Position numbers and translations under genes: made by a program
Assembly: GCA_027574665.1 (NCBI GenBank)
Contig: CM050666.1
Location: 5,580,001 to 5,644,000, forward strand
DNA length: 64,000 nt
Direction of reading: 5' to 3'
DNA from: Rhynochetos jubatus
Taxonomy: Eukaryota; Chordata; Aves; Eurypygiformes; Rhynochetidae
Part shown: positions 14,001-29,591 of the stretch, in pieces
Layout of the letters: the number at the start of each line of letters is the position of its first letter
Position numbering within the stretch: the first letter of the stretch is position 1
Notes under the pieces: model-generated
The model's database searches: none
The model's input: the letters and a program-made list of their open reading frames with translations, nothing else
What the model was told of the DNA's origin: nothing

Positions 14001-17000
14001 CTGTTTTCAGAGTGTCATTTTGTAAGAAAGTTTGATTTAAAACGAGATTCATTCTGAAATGGAAAAGGTTTTGAAATCTCAGCATTTCCTAGTAAAATGA
14101 GAACTCCCGTCTTTCTCTAGGTTCAGCTTCCTTTGCTGTAATAAAACAACTGGAAGAGCAGTGTATGTGATAATTTCCTTGTGACAACCCTGCTTTGGAT
14201 GAGTGTGTGTGAAGCGGAAAAAAAAATCAGGAGAAAAACCCTGCCAGACCCGCAATCCCACTGGGACGTTTAGCTACATCTCAAGAAACGATACTGGAAT
14301 TCACAGAAGATTGGGATGAGGGAAGCTGACTCCACTGGGGAGTAGAACTGGTGAGGGAATTACAACATAAATTATTGTCTCTATCGTCTGAGAAGTCCCT
14401 GCTCTCTCCCTGGGTCTAGCATGGAACTGCTTATAACCTGGTTCAAATCACATCTTGTAACGTGCCAGACCAGCCTCTGTGCTGGGCTAATGCACGTTGC
14501 TCCCAGACGCTCGGCGGGCAGGCAGAAAAACGTGCATTTGCTACAAAAAATTGTGCAAGTATGTCTTCAGAAGGTTGGGGGGTTTTCCCCTCTTTCCCCC
14601 ACAAAGGCTATACTAACCCTGGCAACAGCCAAATACAGAAGACACGGGATGAGATAACAGCACATGAGCATCCTTTCTCCTCAGCCATCCAAGGGGACAA
14701 GTGGCACCTTCTCCTGCTCCCCTGATTTCCTGAGGGTTTCCCTTTCTGCAGCCATCTATCTGGGATTACCCTATGCAGTCTTCTGCTACAGGATCTTCCT
14801 CTTAAGCTCAGGTTTCTTGCAGAATGCCAAAACAAGTAAGAAAATCTATTTTTAAGACCCACACTGATGAGCAGGATGCAGCCGAGAGCTGCGGAGAGAG
14901 CGCAGGGACACCTGTGAGGTTATCGACTCCATCCCCTCACCTGGGGGAACAAAAGCTCAGCATCCAGCATTACCATGGCACCAACAGCCCTCAGTGAATT
15001 GCTCTCCTAAGAAAAGAACAGATGTGGGAAAGATTGTTCCAGGGCCTATAGCAGACCACAGCCAAAGCAGAAGAGTCTCAATGTGCTGGGCTGGGATGGC
15101 AGGGGAAGTCACAACTGGGTTCCATCTAGGGGGAATTATTCTTGCACTCAATTCATCAATTTATGGGCAAGCGATTCCACAGGCGACGTTGCCTTGATTA
15201 AACAGAGCCATAATGACAGTGAGTGTAGGGAAGCATCCAGCCAAGTATGCAAACTAGCCTTCTCAGCCCAGAATAAAAGCTTTCTAACCAATAATTTCAT
15301 GCTTTTATCTATACGATCATTAATACAGATACCAAACAATGCCAGCTCGACGTGGTGTCAAAGGCTCTGACAACCTCTAATTGATAATAAATAATTCAAT
15401 TTCTGTCCCAATCCAAAACTGCTGAATCTTGGGACATGTTCCAAAGAAATGATTAAAAAGAACTTTGAATGTAATTATATCTAACACAATTGGGGATATT
15501 GCCCGGATGAAATTTACAGCAACTATTCAGAGCTACGAAATTTCAATGACACTGGCAACTCTTCATGCCTACTAGAAAATGAAACGTTCTTTACGCAGGC
15601 GATGGCACCGACTGCATTTGTATTGACAGCTGTATGCCAGCAACTCACCCAGGCCAACCGTGCTTCCCTCAGAGGTGCAGTCTTTCCCAAAAGCACTCGA
15701 GAAAATTTGGGCACAGGCTTTTTGCCACAGCCAGATCTTTGTTGTCCTGTATGTGCAGAACTGGATCTTCCCTCAGACACGGCTGATTCTTCCCCTCCCC
15801 CCTAACTGCTTACATTGCAATTAACAAAAGTTTCTTAAGAAATTAATAGCCATAGTTCCTGGAAGGAAACTGGGGTGATCAGCCAGGAAAGTGACTGTCA
15901 GCACAACCCTGAAGTGATGCATGCAGCATCTCGGAGGCACACTGAGTGCTCCCAATAATTCCCAAACTCCAAAGCCAGGAGCTCTGAACAGTAGCGAAAA
16001 CACAGGACACTTATTTACAAGAGCATCTTTATACGAGATTTGTCTCCTATTTTTCTCTCACTTGCGTAAATTCTTGCTGAAATCTTAGTTGCTACATCTG
16101 TAAGGCAGGGATGATGACATTCACTGGATTTCTTTGGATGCAAATTGGTTTGAATGCCAGTTTTTTCGGTGTATGTAACTGATCTGAAGAGGTGGTGACT
16201 ACGAAGTCTGCAGCAGTTATCTCCTTGAGCTCATACAGGAACAATAGAAATGCACTTGCCTTGCCAAACCGGTCCCTTTTCTTTATTCCCACCCTGTTCT
16301 GGAAAATTCAGCATGGCATCACCGGAATCCTCACAGGCAGAGACAGCACCAGTGTAAAGACACGCAGAGGGACATGCATTGTCTACCCAGAGCTCGAATC
16401 GCTCCCTGAGAAAATAAAAGAGCTCCATGACTTGGTGAAGCTGCCAACGGCCATGGCCAGGTGAGCCAGGCTGGTTTCTTCAAGAAGACAAACATGAGGC
16501 AGAGAGCGGGCAGACAAGCACTCAGGAGCGTGCCCAGCCCTGCGTTACCCGGAGCTGCACCGTGCGCCCCGTATCCCACAGGTATCCTGCAGCCTGCAGC
16601 AGAGCTGAAGTCACGGCTGTGCTCGGAACAATGCCCGGTTAGGCACCTTCCTCTTAGCAGTCCCATTAATTGGAACAGCCAGTTACATTAAATGGGGGAT
16701 AAATTAACAGGTTTAACAGATCTCGTATCTGCAGTCGGCAATGAGCAGACCACTGAAACGTGTGCTCAGCTTGAAGGAAGGATGTAGTCCTTCTGGGATC
16801 AGTGGTTTCTTAGACCCTGTGGGACCAGCTCACGTGCTGAGGTCAGAGCTGGAACCTTGGTTCCTGCTGGATATTCGCGCTGCCTTGCTCCAGGAGAAAA
16901 TTCCCTTACAGGTGAGAAACCAAGTGACTATTGCACATCTTCACAAATTCTTATAGCTATTCTCTGAAGTATCTACTACCGATCCCTGTAACAAAGAAAA

Positions 17001-20000
17001 TGTTCTACAAACCTACACTCCAGTCTAGTGGTGACAAGCTAATAAGGATGATGGAACTTTGCTAGCTTCCTTTGAAAAGGAAGAAAACTTATAAACTGCT
17101 ATTAAAACCTAATTTGAAATGACTGGATCTTCTTTCACAGCAACATTCACTGCAAATTATAAGTTCCTTAGATAAGTTCTATAAAAGTGAGCGTACCTAT
17201 ATGTGTTATATAAAAGGGAGAGTGGCTAACAGGAAGATCAAATGTCAGGAAATACAAGGATGCTTTCCTTATGCAATCTCAGTCGCACAGACGATCTAGC
17301 CAAATATCTCATATGTCTTCAGAGCCTTGGTGAGGTTACTGGTATTTTTCTAGAAGCCCAGGATGATGGAATTGTGGAACCCAGGCACAAACAACACTGT
17401 AACGTCAGAAATCACTCTGGAAGTCAACGAGAGAATTGGATTGAGCTCCGTGACGCTATAACGTTTTCACCACCAGGTCACAGGTACAGAGTGTGTGTTC
17501 ACAAAGTAACTTAACAATCATTAGTACTTTGCAGTTCAGCCTTGTCTCTGTGGGAAATGTTTTCCTAAGACTTAGTTATGCGAAGTTCATTAAACGGGAG
17601 TTTGCAGCAGTTCGTTCAGGAATTCCACGTGCAGAGTCCTTTTTGAAGGAGGAGATGCCAGTGGCAATAACGGAGGATTCAAGTTAATATCCTGATTTCC
17701 CACTGCATGCCTGCAGGTTGGAAAGGGCAGGGGCTGTTAGAACAGCTGTATGCTTCACCTCTAGAAAACCAGGCAGCACACCCCTGCTAGCAGCTCCTCT
17801 GCCGAGCAGGAGGGGCAGCACTGGAAGACCCGATCTAACATCTCTAGCGTCGGAAAGAATTCCTCTACTAAAAAGCCCTTAAAAACAAAACAAGAAGGAA
17901 AAGCACTTTAGAGCTCCAAGAAGGGTCAGAAACGGGATACAAGATAGAAGCAAGAATGTGCAAGATGTGTTACAAAAGATGTCATCACCTCCTAAATGTG
18001 TTTTGCAATGTCAGCTGTAAACATCCACAGTCGTTCCATTTGCGGTGGTACTGAAGGTGGGAAAAGGCCAAGCTGTAGCCCCAGCTGTAATCTGAGGGCT
18101 GGGTAGCTGGCTCCAGCCTTCCTGAACAGAGACAGGGCGAATGCTGCTGAGGTGAACTCGGTTTAATAGGCTGCTACTTACAGGCTTAGACTGATTTACA
18201 GGTGTTTGCCCTGAAATATGACCATCCATGTCATCACCGCTAATCCTCTCCCATCTCTGAAATCCTCCCACTTCGACAGATCGCTATTTTTGGAGGAGAA
18301 AACCACATACATACAAAAAGCAACAGTGCTCTACAAATGTCCTCCCACAGGAAAGGCAGCCTGGCTATCACACGCCCGACAAGTTGTCTAGCACAGCACA
18401 CCACCAAACCCTCGGCTGCCTCTGTCACGGCGGGTGTCAGCCACCTGCGTGTGACAGTAATAACAGGGATGTCACAGGGAGAGCGCGCACAGACCGCGCA
18501 TCCTCCTCCCTTGCAGCCTGGTAGGAGACCTCCTGTTGGCAGCGCAAAGCCTGGGAAGCATAGCTGGGCTGCGTCCTGGGGAGCACTGGTTTCCATCTTC
18601 CTCTGCTGAAGACTTCTCATCTGCCTCCTCTCCCAGGCTTGTGACCTCCTTTCTGCAACCGAGTTTCCACCCAGCTTGCAACCCAGTTTTGGATCCCGAT
18701 GCGCTGCTGGAGACCCAGCCTGATGAATCCGAGGGCTGGAATGCTGTGACGCTCCGTACCCCGTGAATCAGTTTCTACCCGCTGCACATACTGCTCCTGC
18801 ACCGTGGTAATGATTTGCAGACGTACATGAGAACAGGGTTCACGGTATAGGTAATCTAAACAAAAAATTATCTTGGGATTGAAAGTAAATTTACAAAAGT
18901 AGATAACCTTTTTTTCCTTAAGTAATATATCATATAGGTGCTGACTGCGTTGCATTCACCCGTCTCTTACCTTACAGACTGCTGAGTACAGCTTCTAGAA
19001 ATCTACCACTCGCAGCAAAATACAGCTTCTAGGAGCTCAAGGCCATGCCAAGTCTCACATACTGAGCGTATAAGACCTGGTATTCTGCCTGCTATGCCCT
19101 GCTCCGCACCCACAGAACCTGCATTTTAGCTATTTTGAAGCACAGCCACCCTCTCTGTCGCTTTGGGACTTCCACGTGGTAGATATGTTGGTTTGGCAGG
19201 TCGCGTTGAGCTCTGTGGCTTTGCAGGTACCAGGGCACACCGTGGGAGAGGTGCCTTATCCATGAACCACCACCAGGAGAACTGCTGGTAGAAGGAATAG
19301 TCCCGTGTTGGGAGCCCTTTCCCATCACGTGGCCCAACACACCCAACTGGTGGGAGATACACAAACTTATCGCAGATCCCAAATGATGACTCTGGACCGC
19401 AGGATCTCAGTGTTTTCCATAACTTAGAGAGTCAGATGCATAGGCACAGGTCTCCCATTATTTAACCCTGAAAAAAGCCCAGAAAGCTCCTAGAAATTTT
19501 CGCACTTTCCAAGCAGCCAAGCGAAAACCAAACGCGAAGCCAAACTACACAAATTAGAGATAAAACTGGATGAAAGTCCCCAGGGACTGAGAGCTTCCTA
19601 TCCATAATAGCAGAGAAAATCCATCTCTGTAGTGCTGTAAATACGTCACATTGAGGCTCACAACACTGCAGGAACAATCCCGACCAGGACTGCCCCTTCT
19701 CTTCAGCGCTACAGAGCCAATACCTCCAGCGAAGGCTGACAGTGCCTCCGAGTGCTGACGGCGCAGGGATCCATCCCCTGCAGCACAGAGTGCAAGGGGC
19801 TCCCCACACGCTTCAGCTTGCGTCTCCACCTCTCCTATCCCTCGCCTGAAAAGAACAACCATATTTTGAGGTGTCTGAGCGCATGCCAACACACTGCAGA
19901 CTGCCCTTCAGTTCCTGGGGATGCTCCCACTCTCTGGAAGCCTTCCTCGGGATAGACACCCCCATGTGTGCGTTTTCACCCTGTTCAGTTTTCCCAACGG

Positions 20001-23000
20001 CTTCCTCTTTCTTACCCCCTCCTGGCTCTTTCTGACATGCCCCGCTCCTGTTGTTCCCTGCTATGTGAGCAGTTCTCTGTCTATTCTTGCTTCTCTTTGC
20101 CCTAGCTCTGCGCAGCGGTTATTTGTTACCCAGAATCCTAATAATTTAGGTCAAAAAGCCCGGTGAATCTGATGTGGTTTGTTTCACATAAAAAGAGTGA
20201 AATTGAAAACCACCTTATTCTTCTCAACTGAAATGCTGCATCCCTATTAATTCAGGTGTATAAATAACACTCTCTAACGCTGCATCAAGGGCTCTGCTGT
20301 GTGATTAAACCTGCCTCCCTGACCTGTAATTAGAAACTTTGCCTCTGAAAGGCAGTTTGCAGAGAGAAAAGGAGAAAGAGAGAGAGAAGAAACCAGCTCT
20401 CAGACCCAACAATTTTGTTCTTAATAAATTATTCAGAGTTTTTGAAAGTTGAGCTGGATTTCCATCTGGTAGCATCAAAGACCCAAAGGGAAGAAGAACT
20501 GAAGGATTCTCCCAGCAGAACACAACAATACATGGGGCTGGAAACGAGCAGCCAGCCGAGTTCACTGTGTCCTCTGCCTGTCCCTGTTCCGCTGCTGCCT
20601 GTGCGCGCCCGGACTTCTGACGGATCTTGGAGCAATGCAGAGTGGCCCTCCAGCAGGATCCCACTTAGCTAGAGTGCGGTGTTTGGGATATAACATTCGA
20701 AAAACACCCCAAAATCCAGTGAATGCTTTACAGTTGCCAGCAGAACCAACGAACACGCAAAATAGATGGTGATGGTCGTGAGTACAGGGACAACACAGAG
20801 ACCAGGCTGCATGGTCCCACAAGTAATAAATAACCTTGGAACGACGAGTAAAGACGAACCCATTAATGATTAATCTGATCTTTTGCCCCAGGGCAGTCAG
20901 ACAGTGCAGACCATGGTGCTGTTAATGATGGCAGTCGCTGGTGGAACCCCAAGGGTACTCCCTTGGTGAGAAGGTGAACTTCTCACTTGAAAGTGTGGAG
21001 AGAGTAAATGTCTCTTCCTCCTGGAGTAATGATAAGAAAAACTATTCCTTCAGCCAAATGTAGATGCATTTTAACAAAAAAACATCCCAGCTTCTACGAT
21101 GATGTCAGTAATCTTTCCTCTCTCCGTAAACTGGGGACAGAGCAAGCTTTAGAGCACCGGATACACGAGAACTGGCCCCAGGATGAGAGGTCTCTGGCCT
21201 TGGGTGTCTGGCAGCTGTTTCCAGAGTTCTGCTCCATTTCAGATCAGAGAGATTTTGTGATTAATTCCTCCTCTGGTTACACCTATAATCTTCCTGTTGA
21301 GAGTGTGACTGACATCATAGTTTCAGTCCTTTACGTTTTCAGGCTCAAGTTTGCCAGGCCTCACACCAAGGGGAATCCAGAGTCTGATACTTTTCTGCTT
21401 AAGTGTCTTTTTCTAGGAAATTCACAAGGTTGATCCAGGGTTTCGGGGAAGCCTGATGAACTGAGACACCAGGCTGAAGGGGACTTACGTGAGTGAGAAG
21501 AAACCTAACATCTACATGTCAAGGAGCCTTTGGTCAGAATACCAGACCCCAGTGAATTCTCCAGTGCTTTGTATCTTCTGCTGTGGTTTTTGACATGCAC
21601 AATTTTAATACAAAGAACAGGTTAAATCTACCAAAATACTACATTGTCACTGGTGGAAATGTCTTCATTCCAGGCTGCCTTACTTTGTAAAATGTACGAG
21701 GTGCAGAGCCACGGGAGACCACAACCCTGATTTGGGGGCGGAGGACTCCTTGAAACAAAGGAGTCCTTCAAATTCAGTAACAACAACTTTAAGTAATCTT
21801 TTGTGTTTGTAATGTGGTGGAGTCCAAGTTTATCACAGGGCTGCCAGAACATAAATCTGATACAAACTACTTTGGATTAGATAGCGCAGCAGAAAGAGCT
21901 TTACTGGGGTACTGTGACAAGTTTTATGAACTTCTTAAAGAAACAGAACTTGGAAACACCAGTAGTGATGGTAAGTTATTGCCTCGTGGGCTTGAATACT
22001 CAGCACTAAGAAGGGAAGAAGAAAAAAGCTAACAAGTTCAGAAAATAGAGCAGCACTTGAAACTTGTATTAAGATAGGTTTGTTTTTCACTCAGAATTTT
22101 AGGTGAGTTGTACCTAAAGCTGAGTCTGTGAATCCAGCATGCTGTTCCTTCCTCACATCCAACCATGGCCTCTCCTCCCCCTGATTTTACAAATCCTTAG
22201 AGTGTATCACTGCTGCTCTTTCCTCTGAGGGTCTCTGTCATATTTTAACATCGGTATGCAAGTACATAAGCAAAAGGGGTAGAAAGAACTAGAAATTTGC
22301 CATACATCAGCTTCCAGTGACTACCTGCCTCTGCACGGTACTTTCACCACCCAGCAGCCCCCCGAGATGCACCACCTTCGCACCAGCACGGAGAGGAGCA
22401 GCCAGGCAGGCAGTTTGGGCTGCTCTGCAGGGACCAAATTCACAGTTTGCTTCTGTGGCTCTGCTCGGAGCTCTGTCCAGCCCTGGGCTCCACTCCAGCT
22501 TGCCTGAGCTACTGAAAACCAGAGAAACGGGTCAGTGAGGCATACACGGGCCAGAACCAGCCCACCTGGTTGGAAACAACCTTTCCCACTTGCTGTCCCG
22601 GCCCCCCTGGCCCGCAGCAGCTCTGTCAGCACAGCTGCTCAGTGCAAGACGGCTGGCCTGCCCACTAGTTCTCATTTCTCGAGAGCAGTTCGCTATCTAC
22701 AGCTGTACCTGTGAAAGGAAGATTTTGCTCTCTCATACAGGGATTTACTCCATAAGCCACACTCCTCCCCCGTACATATGCCTCATGCCACTTCTCCAAA
22801 CCTCTCAGCTCCCACTCCAACGCCTGGGGCATGCGTGTGCCCCCAAGCAGGCTGTGTACTGGTTGCTGTAATTCCAACATTTTCCTCTTCAGGAATCCCT
22901 CATTCCCTCCTACAATAGCATCTTTATGTCCCATTTACCTCCTCTCCCTGAGCAAACAGGTCCTCTAAATGTCACTGTGTGCACACCTTCACTACTGCTG

Positions 23001-26000
23001 TAGCAAGGTTCCCTCAACTCCCTCATATTGGGGTTGCTGTGCGTCCCCCATCCTTTTTCCTCCTCCCTTTGGATTATCATTCTCCTCCAGTTGTGCAGAG
23101 GTTGCACACAAGCACTGTATTATTATTTATCTGGTGACAGATCTTTCAGTGTGCTCACATGATAACTGTTCTAGAGTGATAGACAGCGATGAGATAAAGG
23201 TATTGGTATGCGAGTGCTATCGCCCGGTTGCTTCATCTACAAATGCAGTGGTATCTAAATTACTGCTGCTCCCCTATTTTTCATTTCCTAGTATTTTCAC
23301 AAATTACTGATGTTCTCTCTCCCAGTAATAATAGGAAGTCTCTGAAATTTTTGCGATTGATCAGATATAGCATTTAGAAGTTGTCCTGTTCCGTGAAGCC
23401 GGAGAGAAACAATGTCCAGATGAGCATGCAGCCCCGCAGGTTTAGCCTTAAACATCATGAAAATCGAAGGGATCCTTTCATCATTCCATCCTTGGCTTGA
23501 ATGAACCACAGTGGGGTAACCTTCAGCTGGTACCCTTGAGGTCTGGGGAAAAAGAGGTTTTCTTGGTGACATCCCAAGTGACTTCCACATCTCAGAATAG
23601 AAGGAAAGGCGGATCCAGTGGCTTGCATTATTCCCAACCTCCAGACTGAAATATGGTACTACACTGAAAAATCACTCTCAAGCAGAAAAAGAGGAATTGT
23701 TCTGTGTCTATTACCCTCCAGTGGGCTGAAGAACACCTTCTCTGTTGCTCCGTACAAATATTTTTCTGGCTTTCGGAATGCAGAGAGGGTTCGTGTGCAT
23801 CAACCGAGTCAGAAGGTGCCATTTCTACGTAGCGGCTTTGCAAATATGATTACAGCCTGAAGCACAATGCTGTGCTCCGTGGGACATATCTGACCCGCAC
23901 GCTGCCTTTTCAACGCTCTGCTGTCTCTAAATCATGTACATGATGAGTGAATAGGAAGAAAACGTGTAAACAAGAACAGAAAAGGTTGTTGCGAGTTCAT
24001 TAATTCTGATCACTTAATAAGCTGTAAATTGAAGTGCATGAATTCCATTCTCTCGAACACCAGGATAAGTTTGAAGAATCTCTATTGACTTAATTTACAC
24101 TGATATGCATTAGAATAGTTTCTGGCACATTCAGAATCAAAATAATTATTACAGCAACATTCAAGAACAGGAGGCACCTAGTTCCCGTTCAGATAACAAA
24201 CGAGGGCCAGACCTAGGGAAGTGGAGAATTCAACGCATTAAACTAAATCTTAATTCTTGTTTAAGGTGGTGCAGGGGCACGATCATGGGGCCCACACAAT
24301 TTAGGGCTGCAGGACTGGCCTTAAGAAGAAAGGTGATACTTTGCACCTAACTCATGAGAACACGGTGCTGTGCAAGAGTGACTACTGTCCTCCGTACCGG
24401 CTCCTCCCAGAAGGAAAAGATGAACTGTATACAAGGAGGCAGGACTATCTGAATAACCTCAAGGCCAGCGTTCGGGGTGGTACGGGGTATGTTCTTTGCC
24501 TACAGGTCTCCTGAGGAACCCAGGAGGATGCCTTTCTGTGCAAAGACAAGCATTGCTTTGCAAGTCTTTACTCTGTGGTTAGGATGCTGTCCATAAAACC
24601 TTGCACTAACTTTCTTGGAAGATAAAACACTTGTCTCCTTCCAGGGACCAAAACCAATCCCTAACATCTTCAGGAACACTTCAAGTTTCTGAAACGACGA
24701 CGTCCTGGTGGGAGAAGGAACCTGAGACGTCTCCAAGAACAAAAACCACTGGAGCTGCTCAGCTGCACGAAGTTACCTGTGTCTTCGGCTGCTGCTGGTT
24801 TGTCTGCAAGGCAGTCCCAGGAAAGCAGAGCCAGTGATGCCCTTGAAACATGCAGCTACGGCTGTTTGAAAACGATCCAGCGAAATGTCTAGAGAGCTCC
24901 TCCTGCCGGCTGTTTCCTCGGCGGTTCGAGCTCGTGCCAACAGCCCCCTTCTCTGTCTTTTCAGCGAGTTGGACATGGAGGCAAAGCTAACGCCACATCT
25001 TTCTTACTTGTCGCAGCAATAAGCCACCACGATGCCACACCGCCTCTTGTATCGCTGCCCGTCTGGAGCCTGACCTCCCAGACAGACGGCGATGCTGCGG
25101 TCAGCACGCAGCGCTGGGGGGCAGCTGCAGCGGAGCGCAGGGAGCGCGGGGAGCGAAGGCGAGCCAGGCAGGGACGGGGACTCGGCGTAAAGGGGCACAG
25201 CGTCCCAGTGACCAAGCAAGAGGAGCGGAGCAGGTCCGCTGGCGGTAACCGCATTTAGCCAGGAGACCGGTGACCGTCAGACAAGCCGGTAGGGATGAGC
25301 CAGGCCTGAGGCCAAGCCAGAAAGCCAAGTCAGCAAGTCAGGGTCAGGATCAGCAAGGTCCACAGCCAGGCACAGACACCCCTACAGCCTGCCCTGGATG
25401 AGGAGCGAGGACAAGGGCAGCTCTGTGCTGCGGCTCCCGAGGGAACTGGGGAGGCCCCAGCAGGCTTCTCGCAGCTCTCACACACAGCCCTTTTCACAGC
25501 GCTCTGCTCCCAGGTTGCACTCCACCGTATCAGGGCAGACCTTGAAAGGAGGCAGCCGAACCTGTAGGACGGGGGGTGAAGAGGTTGCAGTCGGCTGGTG
25601 CACCCAGGGCCCTGAAAACACCCTGCCCAGCACAGTTAGTGAAGAACATAAAAATTATTTGAAGTGCTGACGAAAGAACCTGGGTACGAACATGCCACAA
25701 GGTTGGCAGAGGGAAAGACTGACAACCTGTACTGGAGCTGTTTCAGGGTCTGGTCAGGAATCACCTTTGCAAGGCACTGTGTGTGTGCTTTTGTTTTGCC
25801 AGTCTGTTGGGAAACCCTGCTTTCTAAGCCAGAGTAAGTTTAAAACTGCCTCTGGGATGTAACGACAAAGCCCCTCCAAGTTTTTCACCTATAAATTAAA
25901 ACAGAAAAAAACCCCAAATGTAAACTAATACTGGCAGCCCAGAAAAAAAATCCACCTACACCACACACTCCTCTGTGACGTTTCAGCTGCGCAGCTCCTC

Positions 26001-29000
26001 CTCACCGGTGACACGTGCCATAACCCTGCATTGGCTAGATCTCGCAGGTACGTGCACCGGTCCAAACCCCCAACCCTGCCTGCGCGAGGAACTAAAACAT
26101 CCTGAGGCCACAAAGCTCAAGGGGCAGGTGAGAACTATCTTCAAAAAAGGAGCTCGTCAAATCAACAGGGAGAAGACTAACTCTTTGGAACAGGGTGACG
26201 GTGACTACCTTACTGAGTTACAACAGTCTTTGGAAAATCAAAGATAGGCACAGAGGGAAGGGAAACAATGCGAGGGGAGCATCCCAATAGTGTTCCCAGC
26301 TGGACTGACACCGATACACTGCTTCGATAAAGCTGGTCTGCCCTGCAAAGGCTGCATGGCTACAGCAGAGAGCAATAGTCTACTGGAAAAAGAACGTCTT
26401 TTATCAACGCTGATATAAAACCCCTCCAGATTATGTATGCTATTTGGAAAAAAGTCACATTTACATGAGGGACCCATAATTTTGCTGAGATGGCCAGGGA
26501 TATATTTTGTCTGCTTCTGTATAGAGTACGGAATGTATACAGGACTGTTACTAAATGTGCTTCCTCTGCCAAGCAATTGTATTCCCGTACTTTATATTTC
26601 CAGGGTGAAACTCCAATGAAACATTTTAAACCAAAGCCGTTTCCTTGGAGCTGCCTCTGACCTTCTTTTCCTCCTCTCTCAGCCAAATCTCCCTGCCAGG
26701 ATGAATTCAGACCTAATGTCTGCTCCTCCCACCAGGCTTTTGGATATGTGACAGTCTCCTAGTCACTGGGAGCTGTGCCTGCTGGTGTCCATTGTCTTGT
26801 GCCCAGTTTGGGAGAGGGCTTTTAAGGAAAAGCCCAGAACGAAATTTATGAAGAGTCCAATGATTTACAGGAATGGCCAACCATGTACCTCGTTTCTGCA
26901 CGCATCTATCGGCAACTTGTGAGTCCTTGGCAATTAATTCACGAGGCTCCAGCACGGGAATGGTTCAAGGCTCAAGAAGAGGCTTTTGAAAGTTTTAAAA
27001 AAAGTAATTTTGAAATGAGGGACCAATCTCAAAATACTCCAACCCTGTGCATCAGCTAGAGCTGTGGTAGGATACTGGGGGAAGTGTAGGGGGACTGCCT
27101 ACCCACCTGCCATGCAGAGCCTGTGACATTCCCTAACAGAGTCCTGGCAGGCACAAAAAGGGGACACACCCTGACCACACTGCTGGCTGTGCTCTGTGGA
27201 ATGCACCTCTTCCATCGGTTCAGTGACCGGCACAAGCAAGGAGGCGCAGTGTGATCACAGCTGCTGCTAGTACAGCCACGTAACTACATGATGACACTGA
27301 GGTCCCGGTCCAGTGAAAGGAGATAATGTCAGGTCCAGTTAAGGTGCTGCTGATAATGGAGACGCTGAGTAGGGTGCATGGCCCAGGTAAAACAGGGGTG
27401 GGGCTGTGGGAGAGGGGTGTAGACCATCAGCCAGGTACAGCAAAGTGCATCTGATGCAAGGCCCTGGATAATCCAACAATGATGCTCACGGTACGGTGGG
27501 GTACTACCAGAAGGAAAGCAAGTTATGTGCCTTATTTACAACCAGTCATAAACTGTGGGGACATTATATGCCTGTAGTGTCATCTGTGTGTCACTTTGTA
27601 TGATGCCATCTATACTGCCTGCCCCATACAGTTTAGGTATGTGAACAAATACACACCTCGGTAGAAACTAGAACTGCTTTCACTGTTAACATCTCCTGTA
27701 ATCACACTGCAAAGAGGGTGCAATAACCTCTGCACATATCTACCCAATTCCCACATTAAATCAGTACATTACTTGACAAATGCTTTCATTTAAAGACCAA
27801 CTACCTGCTAGGAATTCACAACTAGGCTTGAGCCTTTTGTCTACAAACTCTTAACTTCTCTTCTTGTGCCCCCTGTCCCCCCTTCCATCAGTGTTCTGCA
27901 ATTTGCCAGCCTCCTTTATGTCTCAGTTATGTCTACACAATGTGAGGCAGGCAGACCCATGTGCCCACAAACAGAAAAGCTCCTCCAGCTCACAATAACT
28001 CAGCAGGCGGCTGTGATTTTCAGAGTCTGCGTTACTGTGTGCCCATGTCTGCTGTCAAATTACTGCCTGGACACAGGCTCCACGGCTAACCTCAGCCTTA
28101 CCCCAAACATGAAACTGTCCCCACGCCCTCCGAAACATTCATCTACTCGTGCAGCTCTTCCTACACAAAGTGGTGTAAACCTGGCTGATGCTTCTGGGAA
28201 ACAAAGAACACACCCCTCCAAAGACATTTTATCATTTTATGTCCCCTTTCTGCAGAGTGACTCCGTATCACGCATTTAAAACACATCAAAACGGGTTTGA
28301 AGGGTGAGCAGTCCTCTGGGCTTTCTAAAGGAAAATGGAGATAAAAGCCACAGAAAACAATCCTGCACACTTAGCAGAGGTTGGAAAATAAAATCTAAAC
28401 CTAAGTTCACTTTCTTCTTCAGTGCAAGTTCTGGCAGTCCCAGGGCTGTTCTGATGTCTAGCTGCTTGTCAGAGCAGTGAGGGAAAACCCCAAGCACAGT
28501 TACTCCAACCTTTAACCCCCCCACCCTGCCCTACTCTATCCGAGGCTGGGAAAAGGCAATAGTGGGAAGCTGTTCCTAGAGCTCCTACCAGGGAAAGAGT
28601 TATTTCCATGTGCTGCCTTACTAGACAGGGCTGTACATAGGAAGGATGGCATGCACAGGCCACACGCAGACCTGTAGCTGAGGCGGGATTTTCTCAAGCC
28701 ATAGATGTTACTGAGGGTAATTCCTGTTGTCTGTTTCGACCTTCTCCTCGAGGTGTCTCCACCTCCCATTACAATGTCACAGCAGAAGCAGTTCCCTGGT
28801 GGTCTGCAAAGCAGCAAAAGAGCAAAGGGCAAAACAGAACTGACACTGTGTAGATAACATAAAATTAATTCTAAATCTGTTCGAAGGAAGTGACATTGTT
28901 GCATAAAAAGTAGAGAAAAACATTTCACTGACAGATGGTGCTACTAACACAAACATTTTGCATATACGAAGCACTTTGTGCCCCAAATCCTCAAAATGTT

Positions 29001-29591
29001 TTCGAAGAAATACACTCCTGTTCTTCAGTGTGTTACAGAAAAAGTGACCAAAGGCATTCACAGGGCTCTGTCAAAGCAACTGACAATTTACCACCAGAAT
29101 GAAGAACAGAATCCAGGCTTTTTAATCCCTGTTACTCAGTTATCTGCATTATTTTAAAGCAGCCCTTGGATTTACTCATTTTGGTGCAGATTGGGTAAAA
29201 AGGAGCACTAAAGCAGAAAGAAATATGTGTTCTACATCTTAAACTGAGATTTTCCTTGTGGAATGGCAATAAGGATACCCTGCAGCCTTAGGTTTTCTAT
29301 GCAGCCGTAAAGACTTCATCCTCAACTGTGCTGGTAGCCAGGATAACCCCCAATCCATATTCTATGCCCAGTACGTGCTGTGGGAGGCAAAGATAACAAA
29401 GGCTGTGACAGAACTCCATCAGGGAAGTCCTTTTGGGCCCCATTTCCATCAGCTCATAAAAGGAATAGCCTGGACCCACATGCTGGGCTCTGCTAAGGCT
29501 GCTCCCGGCTGCAGCCCTTCATTTGCAAAAGAAATGACGCCTTCATTTCTCCCTCAGACTTCAGACTGCTGACCTCTGCTGCTGATGCACA

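Noticed and set aside
16391-16460. Exon-like piece reading ELESLPEKIKELHDLVKLP with a GTGAGC donor
   Set aside because: Protein-like but with no recognisable homology and no partner exon nearby. Too short to support.
21008-21433. 141-codon plus-strand open frame in AT-balanced DNA
   Set aside because: No recognised family, no promoter or splice context, and one such frame is expected by chance in 64 kb.
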